64,000 nt of DNA from Paraburkholderia domus (GCF_905220705.1 NZ_CAJNAT010000029.1:1-64000); one strand, 5' to 3'. Shown: positions 26,409 to 35,796, numbered from the stretch's first letter. The notes: generated by a model from the sequence alone, not told the origin. Made by a program: numbers and translations.

Positions 26409-27425
26409 CTATTGAGGTGTCGGCGCATCCTGCCGGATCAGTTCGCGGCGCTTCAGTTCGGCCCAGAATTCCGCTGGAATCTCAGCCCGGAAGGTTTGAA
26501 GGTTGTCTTCCAGTTGTGCAACCGTGCGCACGCCCGGAATGTTGGTCGGGATAGCGGGATGGCCGAGGACGAATTGCAGTGCTGCGGCTTTGAGCGGCAC
26601 CGAGAATTCCCGACATACCTGCTCGATCCTGCGTACGCGCTCAAGGATCGGCTCCGGCGCGAGCGAATAGTTGTACTTCGCACCGGGCACGGCGCCCGTC
26701 GCGAGAATGCCGCTGTTGTAGCCGCCACCGAGAATCACCGACACGTGCTTCTCTTCACACATCGGCAGAAAGCCGTCCAGCGCGTCCTGCTCGAGCAGCG
26801 TGTAGCGGCCGGCCAGCAGCAGGCAGTCGAAATCCTGCTGGCGAATCGCTTCGTGCGCGACCTGCCACTCGTTGACGCCGAGCCCCACCGCTTTCACGAC
26901 CCCTTCGTCCCGGAGTTTCAGCAGTGCTTTCGACGCACCCGCCATCGCGGCCTTGAACATCTCAGGCTGGCGCTCTCCGTGCGTAAAGACGTCGATGTCG
27001 TGAATCAGCGCGATATCGATGTGCTCCAGCGCCAGACGCTGCAGACTGTCCTCGATCGAGCGCATTGTGCCGTCGTAGCTGTAGTCGAAAACAGGTTCGA
27101 ACGGCAGCCCGTCGACCCACGGCTCGAAGTTGATCTCGGCGCGCTTGTGCGGCTTCAGAATGCGCCCGACTTTGGTCGACAGCACGTACTGGTCACGCGG
27201 ATACCAGCGCAACCCCTGCCCGCAACGCGCCTCGCTCAACCCATGGCCATACATCGGGGCGGTATCGAAGTAGCGTACGCCCGCGTCCCACGCTGCCTTG
27301 ATCAACGCAGCCGAATCTTCCTCGCTGATCGACCTGAAGATGTTGCCGATCGGCGCGGCGCCGAAGCCCATCAAGGTTGTCTCGAGCCCTGAGCGCGGCC
27401 ATCTACGCTTTGCTACCGGATCCAT
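26409..27425 (-). CDS. Aldo/keto reductase, L-fucose/D-threo-aldose dehydrogenase-like (copy 1)
   Basis: A 338-residue TIM-barrel oxidoreductase. The catalytic set is visible: Asp in YFDTAPMYG, Tyr in the same segment, Lys in LSTKVGR and His in IALIHDIDV. The type is that of D-threo-aldose 1-dehydrogenases, which oxidise L-fucose or D-arabinose to the lactone. The start at 27425 is preceded by GGAGACAAAG. A second copy lies at 47293-48309; the two encode proteins differing only in the last third. A conserved 18-bp palindrome lies 65-82 bp upstream, making this the probable first gene of a catabolic operon continuing through the zinc dehydrogenase and ABC system 1. Confidence 0.92.
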   Translation of the reverse strand: MDPVAKRRWPRSGLETTLMGFGAAPIGNIFRSISEEDSAALIKAAWDAGVRYFDTAPMYGHGLSEARCGQGLRWYPRDQYVLSTKVGRILKPHKRAEINFEPWVDGLPFEPVFDYSYDGTMRSIEDSLQRLALEHIDIALIHDIDVFTHGERQPEMFKAAMAGASKALLKLRDEGVVKAVGLGVNEWQVAHEAIRQQDFDCLLLAGRYTLLEQDALDGFLPMCEEKHVSVILGGGYNSGILATGAVPGAKYNYSLAPEPILERVRRIEQVCREFSVPLKAAALQFVLGHPAIPTNIPGVRTVAQLEDNLQTFRAEIPAEFWAELKRRELIRQDAPTPQ

Positions 27426-27489
27426 CTTTGTCTCCCATGCAAGGTGGTTGCTGCCATGAGTTGAATTATTCATCTGATCCGAATTTTAG

Positions 27490-27507
27490 TAACTCACTGG
27501 ATGGTTA
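27490..27507. promoter_or_regulatory. Candidate operator B (18-bp palindrome)
   Basis: TAACTCACTGGATGGTTA, with outer arms TAAC/GTTA. It matches site C (41765-41782) at 13 of 18 positions and site A (35844-35861) at 13 of 18. It lies upstream of the copy-1 aldo/keto reductase operon. A TetR-family repressor encoded at 39422 is the natural candidate to bind it. The rest of 27426-27625 shows no gene. Confidence 0.5.
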
Positions 27508-27625
27508 CTTAACGGTGATATTGGGCCGCAGTGAAGCATCCATCAAGCGGGTTTTCCCTGACTTTTAGCGGCTTTATGCGAAACATCCAGGAGCGTCTGC
27601 CACAGCAACCCTGGCGTATGGGCGA

Positions 27626-28423
27626 TCAGGGCACAAGCCGTAGAAAAGCGGCCATTGTTGCCACCGAGCTTTCGAGCAGGTGACGGCCCAAATGCGTAGC
27701 GAGGCCGCGTGCCTTAGCGCCTTCCAGCAGGCGCGTTTGCGCGGGTTTCATAATGAGGTCCGCCACCACCGCGTCCGGACCTGCGCCAGTCAGGTCGATC
27801 GGCAGCGGATCCCCAGCGTGCATCCCGCACGGCGTCGCGTTCACAATAAGGTCGTGCATCGGCTGTGCGGACGGTGTGCTCCGACGTATAAGCGTCGTGC
27901 CGCCACGCGAACGCAGGGCGTCCTCAAGCCGTTGCAGCGATTCCGTATTGCTGTCGAACAGATCAAGCGATGCAACCCCGGCATCGACCAGCGCGTGTGC
28001 GACGCCCGCGCCTGCCCCGCCGGTTCCGACCAGCAGCACCGACTTGTTACGTACGACATGCTTGCAGGCGTCGAGACCTTTCACGAAACCAATACCGTCG
28101 AACATGGCTCCGGACCACGTGCCGTCCGTCTCGCGGCGCAGACAGTTCGCGCCGCCCGTCTGCCGGGCCGCCGCGGACAAATCCGTGGCATAGGCGACAG
28201 CAGCAATCTTGTGCGGCACCGTGACGACGACGCCCGCCAGGTTGACAACGCCGCGCAAGCCGTCGAGCACTGCGCCAAGTTTCGCTGGCGGCACGTGCAG
28301 CGGAATCAGCACCGCATTCACGGCGTGCCGTTCGAACAGTGCGTTGAACAGTTCGGGCGACTTCGCCTGCGCGATGGGATCACCCACGATGGCGACGATT
28401 TTCGTTTCTCCGTCGATCGGCAT
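27626..28423 (-). CDS. Shikimate/quinate dehydrogenase-like protein (AroE family)
   Basis: A 265-residue AroE-family protein: N-terminal GDPIAQAKSPELFNALF, VVTVPHK with the catalytic Lys, then a Rossmann motif GTGGAGAGVAHAL and VNATPCGM. Departures from biosynthetic AroE are MFDGIGF where the family has NTDG-x-GF, and HLLESSVATM where the family has a substrate-binding Gln. It is therefore probably a catabolic relative acting on another cyclic or hydroxylated acid. The start at 28423 overlaps the stop of the upstream Gfo/Idh gene (TGATG), so the two are translationally coupled. Confidence 0.88.
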   Translation of the reverse strand: MPIDGETKIVAIVGDPIAQAKSPELFNALFERHAVNAVLIPLHVPPAKLGAVLDGLRGVVNLAGVVVTVPHKIAAVAYATDLSAAARQTGGANCLRRETDGTWSGAMFDGIGFVKGLDACKHVVRNKSVLLVGTGGAGAGVAHALVDAGVASLDLFDSNTESLQRLEDALRSRGGTTLIRRSTPSAQPMHDLIVNATPCGMHAGDPLPIDLTGAGPDAVVADLIMKPAQTRLLEGAKARGLATHLGRHLLESSVATMAAFLRLVP

Positions 28424-29430
28424 CAGGACGGGTCTCCATGTCGAAGGGTGATGCGTTCGATCAACCGTTGCACGCGCAGCGCATCGTCGCCAACGATGGC
28501 GGGGGTCCGATCCTCGCGGATAGCGGCGCAAAAATCCCTGATCAAGTCGCGATGCGCGGTGTGAGAAAAATCCATCGGCTTCGCGCCGAAGCCCGACGAA
28601 GACGGATCATGAAATTCGTCGGTGCTGCCATCCTGGAAGAACACGCGCAAAGCGCCGCCTTCGAGCACTGCCGTGCCCTTTTTGCCGACCACTTCGATGC
28701 GCTCTGGAAAGCCTGGAAACGCAGCGGTGGTGGCAAGCACGTAACCGGCCGCGCCGCTTTCGAATCTGAGTGCGGCGCTTGCGAAGTCCTCCGCTTCTAT
28801 CGAGTGCAGCAGTGTCGTCGCCGTTGCGCCTGTCACCGATGACACGTCACCTGCCAGCCACATGAGCAGATCGAGCGAGTGGATCGCCTGCGTCATCAGT
28901 ACGCCGCCGCCATCGCGCGCGTAGGTGCCCCGGTCCGGTTCATCGTAGTATGACTGCGGGCGCCACCATCGCAGATCGAGTCCGGCATAGGCGAGTGGGC
29001 CGAGCGAGCCCTCCTGCACCAAAGCGGCAAGCCGCTGCACCGCCGGACGAAAGCGGTTCTGAAACACGACACCGAGCCGCACGTCGGCGTCGCGGCACGC
29101 TTGTACCAGACGTTCCGCGCGTTGCGTCGAGATGTCGAGTGGCTTCTCCAACAGCACGTGTTTGCCAGCCGCCGCGGCTTGCAGGACGAGATCAAGATGC
29201 GTGTGCGGCGGTGTCAGCACCAGAATGGCGTCGACGCCGGGATCTTTAAGCACAGCCTCGAATGATTCGCCGAGCGGAAAACCGTACTGCCTCGCGAAGG
29301 TCTCGAGCCGCTCGCGCGAGCGGCCGAGCACGCCGACCACCTCGACTTCGTCGCGCAGATCGTTGAGTGCAAGCGCGTGAGGTGTGGCGGCGAGCCCGAC
29401 GCCTACGATCGCAATCCGGGTCTTACGCAT
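28423..29430 (-). CDS. Gfo/Idh/MocA-family oxidoreductase
   Basis: A 335-residue protein with an N-terminal Rossmann motif (IAIVGVGLAATPHA), the family EKP motif in LLEKPLDIS (catalytic Lys) and a C-terminal alpha/beta domain with GGGVLMTQAIHSLDLLMW containing the usual D/H pair. It would oxidise a sugar, cyclitol or sugar acid with NAD(P). AAGGAA lies 6 bases before the start at 29430. It follows etfA by 23 bp and overlaps the AroE-like gene by one base, which suggests that both enzymes act on one substrate. Confidence 0.92.
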   Translation of the reverse strand: MRKTRIAIVGVGLAATPHALALNDLRDEVEVVGVLGRSRERLETFARQYGFPLGESFEAVLKDPGVDAILVLTPPHTHLDLVLQAAAAGKHVLLEKPLDISTQRAERLVQACRDADVRLGVVFQNRFRPAVQRLAALVQEGSLGPLAYAGLDLRWWRPQSYYDEPDRGTYARDGGGVLMTQAIHSLDLLMWLAGDVSSVTGATATTLLHSIEAEDFASAALRFESGAAGYVLATTAAFPGFPERIEVVGKKGTAVLEGGALRVFFQDGSTDEFHDPSSSGFGAKPMDFSHTAHRDLIRDFCAAIREDRTPAIVGDDALRVQRLIERITLRHGDPS

Positions 29431-29453
29431 TTCGGGTTCCTTGTAGTGTCGCA

Positions 29454-30386
29454 TCAAACCGACGCGGTCAGCTCAGGCACCATGTCGAACAGATCGCCCA
29501 CCAGACCGTAATCGGCGACACTGAAGATCGGCGCCTCCGGGTCCTTGTTGATGGCGACGATGACCTTCGAGTCTTTCATTCCGGCCAGATGCTGGATCGC
29601 CCCCGAGATGCCGACGGCCACGTACAGTTGCGGCGCGACGATCTTGCCCGTTTGCCCAACCTGATAGTCGTTCGGCACGAAGCCCGCATCGACAGCTGCG
29701 CGCGATGCGCCCAGTGCTGCGTTCAGCTTGTCCGCCAGCGGCTCGAGAACCTTCGTGTAGTTCTCGCCGTTGCCCAGACCGCGGCCACCCGAGACGATGA
29801 TCTTCGCCGACGTCAGTTCCGGACGGTCAAGCTTCGTCACTTCACGGCTCACGAACTGCGAGAGGCCGGTGTCGGCTGCAGCTTCGATCTTCTCGACCGT
29901 TGCGCTGCCGCCTTCGGCTGCGACCGGGTCGAAACCGGTCGTGCGGACCGTGATGACCTTGACCAGGTCCTGAGATTGAACCGTTGCGATGGCGTTACCG
30001 GCGTAGATCGGGCGCTCGAACGTATCGGCCGAATCCACTGCCGTGATGTCGCTGATCTGTGCGACGTCGAGTTTCGCTGCGATACGCGGCGCGATGTTCT
30101 TGCCGTAGGCCGTCGCTGCCGCGAGGATGTGCGAATAGTCCTTCGCAATGTTCAGAACCGTCGCTTCAACGTTTTCTGCCAGACCCGCTGCGAGTTGCGG
30201 CGCGTCAGCCAGCAGCACCTTCGAAACACCCGCGATCTTCGCTGCCGCATCCGCTGCGGCCTGTGCGTTTTGACCTGCCACCAGCACGTGAATATCGCCA
30301 CCAATCTTCTGCGTTGCGGCAATCGTATTCAGCGTCGCAGCCTTGATCGACGCGCTGTCGTGTTCCGCAATTACCAGATTCGTCAT
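29454..30386 (-). CDS. etfA: Electron transfer flavoprotein alpha subunit
   Basis: A 310-residue FixB/EtfA protein. The N-terminal domain begins TNLVIAEHDSASIKAATLN. The C-terminal FAD domain has the family signature: VSGGRGLGNGENY, then GQTGKIVAPQLYVAVGISGAIQHLAGMKDSKVIVAINKD split over the FAD site, and FSVADYGLVGDLF. With EtfB it carries electrons from acyl-CoA dehydrogenases to ETF:quinone oxidoreductase. It lies 22 bp after etfB. Its position among sugar-type genes is unusual and probably reflects the acyl-CoA dehydrogenase at 41905. Confidence 0.95.
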   Translation of the reverse strand: MTNLVIAEHDSASIKAATLNTIAATQKIGGDIHVLVAGQNAQAAADAAAKIAGVSKVLLADAPQLAAGLAENVEATVLNIAKDYSHILAAATAYGKNIAPRIAAKLDVAQISDITAVDSADTFERPIYAGNAIATVQSQDLVKVITVRTTGFDPVAAEGGSATVEKIEAAADTGLSQFVSREVTKLDRPELTSAKIIVSGGRGLGNGENYTKVLEPLADKLNAALGASRAAVDAGFVPNDYQVGQTGKIVAPQLYVAVGISGAIQHLAGMKDSKVIVAINKDPEAPIFSVADYGLVGDLFDMVPELTASV

Positions 30387-30408
30387 TTCGTCCGTCTCCG
30401 CGTTTTAC

Positions 30409-31158
30409 TTAAAGCACCTTGGCTTCGGTCTTCAGCTTCTCGACCAGCGTCTTCACATCCGGCACCTTCACACCGGCGGAGCGCTTCGGCGGCTCGACAA
30501 CCTTCAGCGTCTTCAGACGCGGTGTCACATCAACGCCCAGGTCTTCCGGCTTGATGACTTCCAGCGGCCTCTTCTTCGCCTTCATGATGTTCGGCAGCGT
30601 CACGTAGCGCGGCTCGTTCAGACGCAGGTCGGTCGTGATTACGGCCGGCAGCGTCAGCGACAGTGTTTCCGCACCGCCATCCACTTCACGCGAAACCGTC
30701 GCCTTGCCGTCGGCCACGACAACCTTCGAGGCGAACGTGGCCTGCGGCAGATTCGCCAGCGCAGCCAGCATCTGGCCGGTCTGGTTCGAGTCGTCGTCGA
30801 TGGCCTGCTTGCCGAGGATGACCAGCCCAGGCTGTTCCTTGTCGACCAGCGCCTTGAGCAGCTTGGCGACCGCCAGCGGCTGCAACTCTTCGTTCGACTC
30901 GATCAGGATCGCGCGGTCCGCGCCGATCGCCAGCGCCGTGCGCAGCGTTTCCTGCGCCTGCGTCACACCCGCCGACACGGCGATCACTTCGGTCGCCACG
31001 CCCGCTTCCCTCAGACGAACGGCTTCTTCGACCGCGATTTCGTCGAACGGATTCATCGACATCTTCACGTTCGCGATGTCGACGCCCGTGCCGTCCGACT
31101 TGACCCGGACTTTCACGTTGTAGTCGACCACTCTCTTCACTGCTATTAGCACTTTCAT
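30409..31158 (-). CDS. etfB: Electron transfer flavoprotein beta subunit
   Basis: A 249-residue FixA/EtfB protein with the family segments MKVLIAVKRVVDYNVK, MNPFDEIAVEEAVRL and LVILGKQAIDDDSNQTG; the last contributes to the AMP site and the interface with EtfA. The length is normal. It follows the second permease of ABC system 2 by 59 bp and is followed by etfA, all on the minus strand. It forms a heterodimer with EtfA in the cytosol. Confidence 0.95.
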   Translation of the reverse strand: MKVLIAVKRVVDYNVKVRVKSDGTGVDIANVKMSMNPFDEIAVEEAVRLREAGVATEVIAVSAGVTQAQETLRTALAIGADRAILIESNEELQPLAVAKLLKALVDKEQPGLVILGKQAIDDDSNQTGQMLAALANLPQATFASKVVVADGKATVSREVDGGAETLSLTLPAVITTDLRLNEPRYVTLPNIMKAKKRPLEVIKPEDLGVDVTPRLKTLKVVEPPKRSAGVKVPDVKTLVEKLKTEAKVL

Positions 31159-31217
31159 TCGTAACCACCCTTCTCCGCCAGATTTCTCATGTCAGCCGAA
31201 ACTGACCATTCGTGAAC

Positions 31218-32177
31218 TTATTTGATGACCAGCACCTTCGAGCGATCGAACGCCACTGTCACCGCGATAATCAGAATCACGCCGAATACGATCTGCTGTG
31301 CAAACACGCTAATGCCGACAAAGGTCATGCCCACGCGCGCCACCGACACCAGCAACGCACCGATCAGCGTGCGCACAATGCCGCCCGATCCACCCGTCAA
31401 TGCCGTTCCGCCAACGATCACCGCCGCGATTGCCGGCAACAGAAACTGATTGGCCAGCGTGGGCGAACCGCTCCCAAGACGCCCCGCCATCACGACGCCA
31501 GCAAGGCCAGCGAAGAAGGACGACGTCGCAAAGACCAAACATTTCGTCACGGACACTCGCACGCCCGACGCAATAGCGGCTGGCTCGCCTGCGCCGATCG
31601 CATCGGTGTGACGACCGAAAATCGTCGAGCGATGCAAAAACCAGCAGAACGCAAACACCGCCACGGCCGGCAGAATCTCATGCGGGATGCCGAACGAGGT
31701 CCCCGTCGTCCAGCCTAGCGAAGCGTTGCGCATATCGTCGCTGATCGCAATGGAGCGCGTTCCCGACAGCGTGAGCGCTGCGGCCGATGCAATGCCACTG
31801 ATTGCAAGCGTCGCAATGAAAGAAGGAATGCGCAGCACGGTCTGGATCACGCCGCTCAAAAGGCCAATCGCGAAGGACGCCGCGAGTGCAATGACCGCCG
31901 CCCACGCACCGTAGCGAGGCAAGAACAGCGCGACCATCACACTCGCCAATGATGCAACCGACTGTAGCGACAAATCGATACTGCCCAGCAGCACGACAAA
32001 GGTCGTACCGGCGGCCATGATGAACAGCGTGGAACTGTCCGCGAGCAGCCCGAGTTGCGTCGATAGCGCCATAAAACCTGGCTGCGCGATTTCGATCAAC
32101 ACGTACAACGCCACTAACGCAGCGAATGGTGCGTTGTCGCGAAGCGTCGCCCGCGACGGTGATTTCAGTAATGACAT
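31218..32177 (-). CDS. Ribose-type ABC importer, second permease (system 2)
   Basis: A 319-residue membrane protein of the RbsC/BPD-transporter-2 type, with FVVLLGSIDLSLQSVASLA and AIAAVIVGGTALTGGSGGI as family marks. The start is at 32177, 7 bp after the ATPase stop, with GTGAGG upstream. A second permease of the same family is encoded at 33701, so this importer has two different permease chains around one ATPase, which is less common than a homodimer. It is the last transporter gene before etfB. Confidence 0.9.
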   Translation of the reverse strand: MSLLKSPSRATLRDNAPFAALVALYVLIEIAQPGFMALSTQLGLLADSSTLFIMAAGTTFVVLLGSIDLSLQSVASLASVMVALFLPRYGAWAAVIALAASFAIGLLSGVIQTVLRIPSFIATLAISGIASAAALTLSGTRSIAISDDMRNASLGWTTGTSFGIPHEILPAVAVFAFCWFLHRSTIFGRHTDAIGAGEPAAIASGVRVSVTKCLVFATSSFFAGLAGVVMAGRLGSGSPTLANQFLLPAIAAVIVGGTALTGGSGGIVRTLIGALLVSVARVGMTFVGISVFAQQIVFGVILIIAVTVAFDRSKVLVIK

Positions 32178-32184
32178 AGCAGCC

Positions 32185-33684
32185 TCACACCATATGTTCG
32201 ACGATTTCAACCTGCGAAGGCTTCGAGCCCACTTCGCACGGCAGAACCCTTTGCGCGCGGCCATCGCGCATCACCATAATGCGGTGGCTCAGGCCGAGAA
32301 TCTCTTCGAGCGTGTCGCCTGTCAGCACGACCGCTACGCCTTCAGCCGTCAACTCGCGAATAAGTTGATAGACCTCTTCCTTCGCGCCGACGTCGAGGCC
32401 GCGGGTCGGATGGTCAAGCACGAGAATCCGGCTACCGGCAAAGCGCCATTTCGCCAGCACGACCTTTTGCTGGTTGCCACCCGAGAGATTGCGGCAAGAA
32501 GCATCCGGCCCCGGCGTCTTGATACGCAAACGCTCGATCCACTCGTTGGCAATCTTGCGCTCACTCCCTTTGCGCACCACGCCGCCCCGGCTCACGGCAC
32601 CCAGTCGTGGCAACGTTAGATTTTCCGCGACGCTCATCTGCGTCACGAGCCCTTCCACCTTGCGCTCGCGCGGCACGTAGCCGACCCCCAACGCAACCGC
32701 GTGATTCGCCTGTGGCTTGAGCAGTGTGCCGCAAATCCGCACTTCGCCGGAATCGAGTTTTTCCAGTCCGGCGATCACCCGGCACAGTTCTTCACGCCCC
32801 GAACCCACTACGCCCGCCACACCGAAGACCTCGCCCTGTCGTACTTCAAACGACACGTCGTTCAACGCATGACCAAGCGACGCATGCGAGACCGACAGCG
32901 CCACCTCAGCGCGGCACGGTTTCTGCAAATTCTCGCGGTAGTACTCGCCGTGCATCGAGCGGCCCACCATCAGTTCATGAAGCTGCTTGACCGAGGCATC
33001 AGCCGAAGCCATCTCCGCCACCACCTTGCCGTCTTTCATGACGTACACGCGGTCGCTCAGCGAAAGCAGTTCGTCCAGACGGTGCGAGACGAACACAAAC
33101 GAGGCGCGCGACTTGAGTTCGCGCACCAGCCTGAACAGAATCTCGATCTCTGCGGCTTCCAGAACAGAAGTCGGCTCGTCGAGCAGAATGATCGGTGTGC
33201 CGCCGGTGCGGCTCGCCAGCGACAGCGCACGCGCCAGTTCCACCATCTGCCGTTGCCCGAATGAAAGGTCCTCACAAACCGTCAATGGATCAATGTCGAG
33301 ATGCACGGTGGCGAGTTCAGCCTGCGCTGCGCGTTTGAGCTTCGACCAGTTCATGCGGCCGAACGTCGTGAAGTTTTCCTCACGCCCAAGAAACAGGTTC
33401 TCGGCAATCGTCAGGTTAGGCAGGATCGACTGTTCCTGATACACCATCGCAATACCTTTCGCAGTGGCATCGCGTGGATTGCGAATCACGAGCGGTTGGC
33501 CGGAGAGTGTGATTTCGCCGGAGTCCTGGTGGTACGCGCCGGTCAACAGTTTCATCAGCGTCGACTTGCCCGCGCCGTTCTCGCCAATCAGGCCAACGAT
33601 TTCATTGGGTCGGACTTCGACCGATACGTCATCCAGAGCGAGGACACCAGGGAAGCGTTTCGTGATGTTCTTGAGTTTCAGCAT
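32185..33684 (-). CDS. Ribose-type ABC importer, ATP-binding protein (system 2)
   Basis: A 499-residue double ATPase. The first cassette has GENGAGKST, LSFGQRQMVELARAL and IILLDEPTSVLE. The second has GVVGSGREELCRVI, LSGGNQQKVVLAKW and ILVLDHPTRGLD. In the second Walker B region His replaces the usual Glu (LDHP rather than LDEP), consistent with a non-hydrolysing site. The start at 33684 has GGGAGA upstream. The start lies within the 3' end of the upstream permease region, whose stop is at 33701, leaving a 16-bp gap. Confidence 0.93.
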   Translation of the reverse strand: MLKLKNITKRFPGVLALDDVSVEVRPNEIVGLIGENGAGKSTLMKLLTGAYHQDSGEITLSGQPLVIRNPRDATAKGIAMVYQEQSILPNLTIAENLFLGREENFTTFGRMNWSKLKRAAQAELATVHLDIDPLTVCEDLSFGQRQMVELARALSLASRTGGTPIILLDEPTSVLEAAEIEILFRLVRELKSRASFVFVSHRLDELLSLSDRVYVMKDGKVVAEMASADASVKQLHELMVGRSMHGEYYRENLQKPCRAEVALSVSHASLGHALNDVSFEVRQGEVFGVAGVVGSGREELCRVIAGLEKLDSGEVRICGTLLKPQANHAVALGVGYVPRERKVEGLVTQMSVAENLTLPRLGAVSRGGVVRKGSERKIANEWIERLRIKTPGPDASCRNLSGGNQQKVVLAKWRFAGSRILVLDHPTRGLDVGAKEEVYQLIRELTAEGVAVVLTGDTLEEILGLSHRIMVMRDGRAQRVLPCEVGSKPSQVEIVEHMV

Positions 33685-33700
33685 GTTGAATCTCCCAGGC

Positions 33701-34720
33701 TTACTTGACGATGCGTCGGTGCGAGCGATTGAGCGCAAGCGTGACTGCAACGATAATCAGCACGCCCTGAATGCCCTGCTGCACATAAGGCGGCACGCCG
33801 AGTAGCACCATGCCGTTGCCGAGCACCACGACGATCAACGTACCGATAAGTGTGTTCAACGGGCTGCCGTTACCGCCCGCGAGCGAGGTCCCCCCCACCA
33901 CGATGGCCGTGATCGCAACAAACAACTGGCCGTCAGCGATGAGCGCGTGACCCTGCCCATATTGCGCGACTGCAAGAATGCCGGCCACGCCATAGAAGGC
34001 GCCCGCCAGTGCAAAGATCGCAATTCGCACGCGCCGCACTCGAACTCCGTTCAGACGCGCGAGATCCTCACCGCCACCGATTGCCAGCGTGTGACGTCCG
34101 AGCAACGTATGCCGGTAGATAAACCACGCGACGGCGAGCGCGAGCAAGCCGATCCATACCGACAACGGCAAGCCCAGGTAACGCGTAATCGCAATCGAAC
34201 GCAGTGCCATGTCGCTCACGCGGATCGTGTTGCCCGATAGCCATGCCGTCCCGATTCCGGTTGCCACAAAGCCGACCGCGAGCGTGGCAATGAATGAAGG
34301 AATACGCAGGAACACGTGCAGCATGCCGTTGGCGCACCCCAGCACCGCGCCAGCGGCAATCGCGACGGCCAGCACCCACAGGCCATAGTGATTGTCGTTG
34401 TACGAGTTCTCGACCAGCATCGACACCGTAATGGCGGACACCGCGACAATCCCTTCCGCCGACAGGTCGATGCTGCCGAGTTGAATCACGAACGTGCCGC
34501 CGAGCGCGATGGTGAGCGGAATCGCAGCAGAAATCGCGATTCGCGCCAGATTCATCGGATCGAAGAAATCGTGATTGACCGCGCCGATGCAAAGGCCGAG
34601 CGCCAGCAAAACCAGCAGCGGCGCAAAGCGCTGCAGCAGGGAATGCATCGACATGAATCCGATCCCGGTTGTTGTTGTGCTTACGGCCTGCCGGGTAGGC
34701 GCTGCGGTTAGCTTGCTCAT
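33701..34720 (-). CDS. Ribose-type ABC importer, first permease (system 2)
   Basis: A 339-residue permease. A soluble Thr/Ala-rich N-terminus of about 25 residues leads into the first helix (FAPLLVLLALGLCIGAV). Family marks are GGTFVIQLGSIDLSAEGIVA and ITAIVVGGTSLAGGNGS. Its ATG at 34720 overlaps the stop of the binding-protein gene by four bases (ATGA), so translation is coupled. It pairs with the ATPase encoded next and possibly with the second permease at 31218. Confidence 0.92.
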   Translation of the reverse strand: MSKLTAAPTRQAVSTTTTGIGFMSMHSLLQRFAPLLVLLALGLCIGAVNHDFFDPMNLARIAISAAIPLTIALGGTFVIQLGSIDLSAEGIVAVSAITVSMLVENSYNDNHYGLWVLAVAIAAGAVLGCANGMLHVFLRIPSFIATLAVGFVATGIGTAWLSGNTIRVSDMALRSIAITRYLGLPLSVWIGLLALAVAWFIYRHTLLGRHTLAIGGGEDLARLNGVRVRRVRIAIFALAGAFYGVAGILAVAQYGQGHALIADGQLFVAITAIVVGGTSLAGGNGSPLNTLIGTLIVVVLGNGMVLLGVPPYVQQGIQGVLIIVAVTLALNRSHRRIVK

Positions 34721-35796
34721 CGATACACCACGGGACCCGCGACGCGGGCGTAAAGACTGTTCCAATCCGCGCTAGGCGCCGCTTCGCGCGCCATGACTGC
34801 CTGCACATTCGACCTGGTGACAAGGGTCGCCTTGCAGAACGATTCGCGCTGGTCCTTCGGCAGCGATGCCACGTCCAGTTTCTTCTGCTGCGCATGAAGC
34901 CCCATTGAAAGGCCAATGCCGCCTAGCCAGTACGGATCCCAGTCAACCGTCGTCACGAGTTCGCCCACCTTGATCGCGGCGAGCCCCGGTTGTGTGCCGT
35001 CCATGCCGGAGACCGGCAGTTGTCCCGCGAGCCCTTCTGCGCGCAGCGCTTCGATTGCACCCAACGCCATGTCGTCGTTCGCGGCCCACACACCCTTGAT
35101 CTTCGAATTGAAGCGGGTCATCCATGCCTGCATGATCGGAAAGGCCTTCTGCGAATCCCAGTCCGCCACCTGAAAGTCCAGCAACTGGATGTCGGGGAAT
35201 TTCTTCAGCGCCGCCATCAGACCCGCCTTGCGCTCGATGGCAGGCACGTTGCTGAAAATGCCGCCGATTGCCACAACGCCACCCTTGCCGCCCATCGCCT
35301 TGAACAGCTCAGTCGCGGTCGATTCGCCGTATGCCACGCCGTCGAACGACATGTGCGCGACGTAGTTCGGGTTGAAATCCCACGGATGCAGGTCCTTGGG
35401 TTTATTCCAGATCGTCGTGACGTAAGCGCCGGCTTTCGAGCAGGCTTCGACGATCACGCGGGCATCGGCCGAGTCGTTGGGGTCGACATTCAGCACCAGG
35501 TTGCCGCCGGTTTTCTGCAGCAGCGCGCGGATATCCGCGATGCCTTTTTCCGAGCTGCCTTCGGTCGTCAGCGGCACGTACGGCAGACCGACGCTCTTTG
35601 CGAAAGCCTGTGCGCCCTTGTTGAACGCGGTGTAATACGGATTGGTCAGCGAGCGGAACGAACAGGCGAGCGTGGTCTGCCCCGCGCCGAACGAAAGGCC
35701 CGCCATGCCGCTGCCCGCGACGGCGAATGCCGCGCCTGCGCCGAGTTTGATAAAGTCGCGACGCGATACGCCTGTGTGTTGATCCTGTTTCGACAT
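34717..35796 (-). CDS. Sugar ABC importer, Tat-exported binding protein (system 2)
   Basis: A 359-residue substrate-binding protein. Export is through the Tat pathway: twin-arginine motif SRRDFIKLGAGAAFAVAG at about residues 11-28. The mature part is a type I periplasmic binding fold (CSFRSLTNPYYTAFNKGAQ; VWAANDDMALGAIEAL; VSGMDGTQPGLAAI). Tat export of a sugar-binding protein implies folding, perhaps with a bound ligand, before export. GGAGGAGA precedes the start. A candidate operator (35844-35861) lies about 50 bp upstream, so this gene probably opens a transcription unit that continues through EtfBA to the AroE-like gene. Confidence 0.92.
   Translation of the reverse strand: MSKQDQHTGVSRRDFIKLGAGAAFAVAGSGMAGLSFGAGQTTLACSFRSLTNPYYTAFNKGAQAFAKSVGLPYVPLTTEGSSEKGIADIRALLQKTGGNLVLNVDPNDSADARVIVEACSKAGAYVTTIWNKPKDLHPWDFNPNYVAHMSFDGVAYGESTATELFKAMGGKGGVVAIGGIFSNVPAIERKAGLMAALKKFPDIQLLDFQVADWDSQKAFPIMQAWMTRFNSKIKGVWAANDDMALGAIEALRAEGLAGQLPVSGMDGTQPGLAAIKVGELVTTVDWDPYWLGGIGLSMGLHAQQKKLDVASLPKDQRESFCKATLVTRSNVQAVMAREAAPSADWNSLYARVAGPVVYR

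Noticed and set aside
25749..27392. Plus-strand open frame of 547 codons opposite the dehydrogenase and aldo/keto reductase genes
   Set aside because: It is antisense to two genes with full catalytic motifs; the same shadow recurs opposite the second reductase copy.
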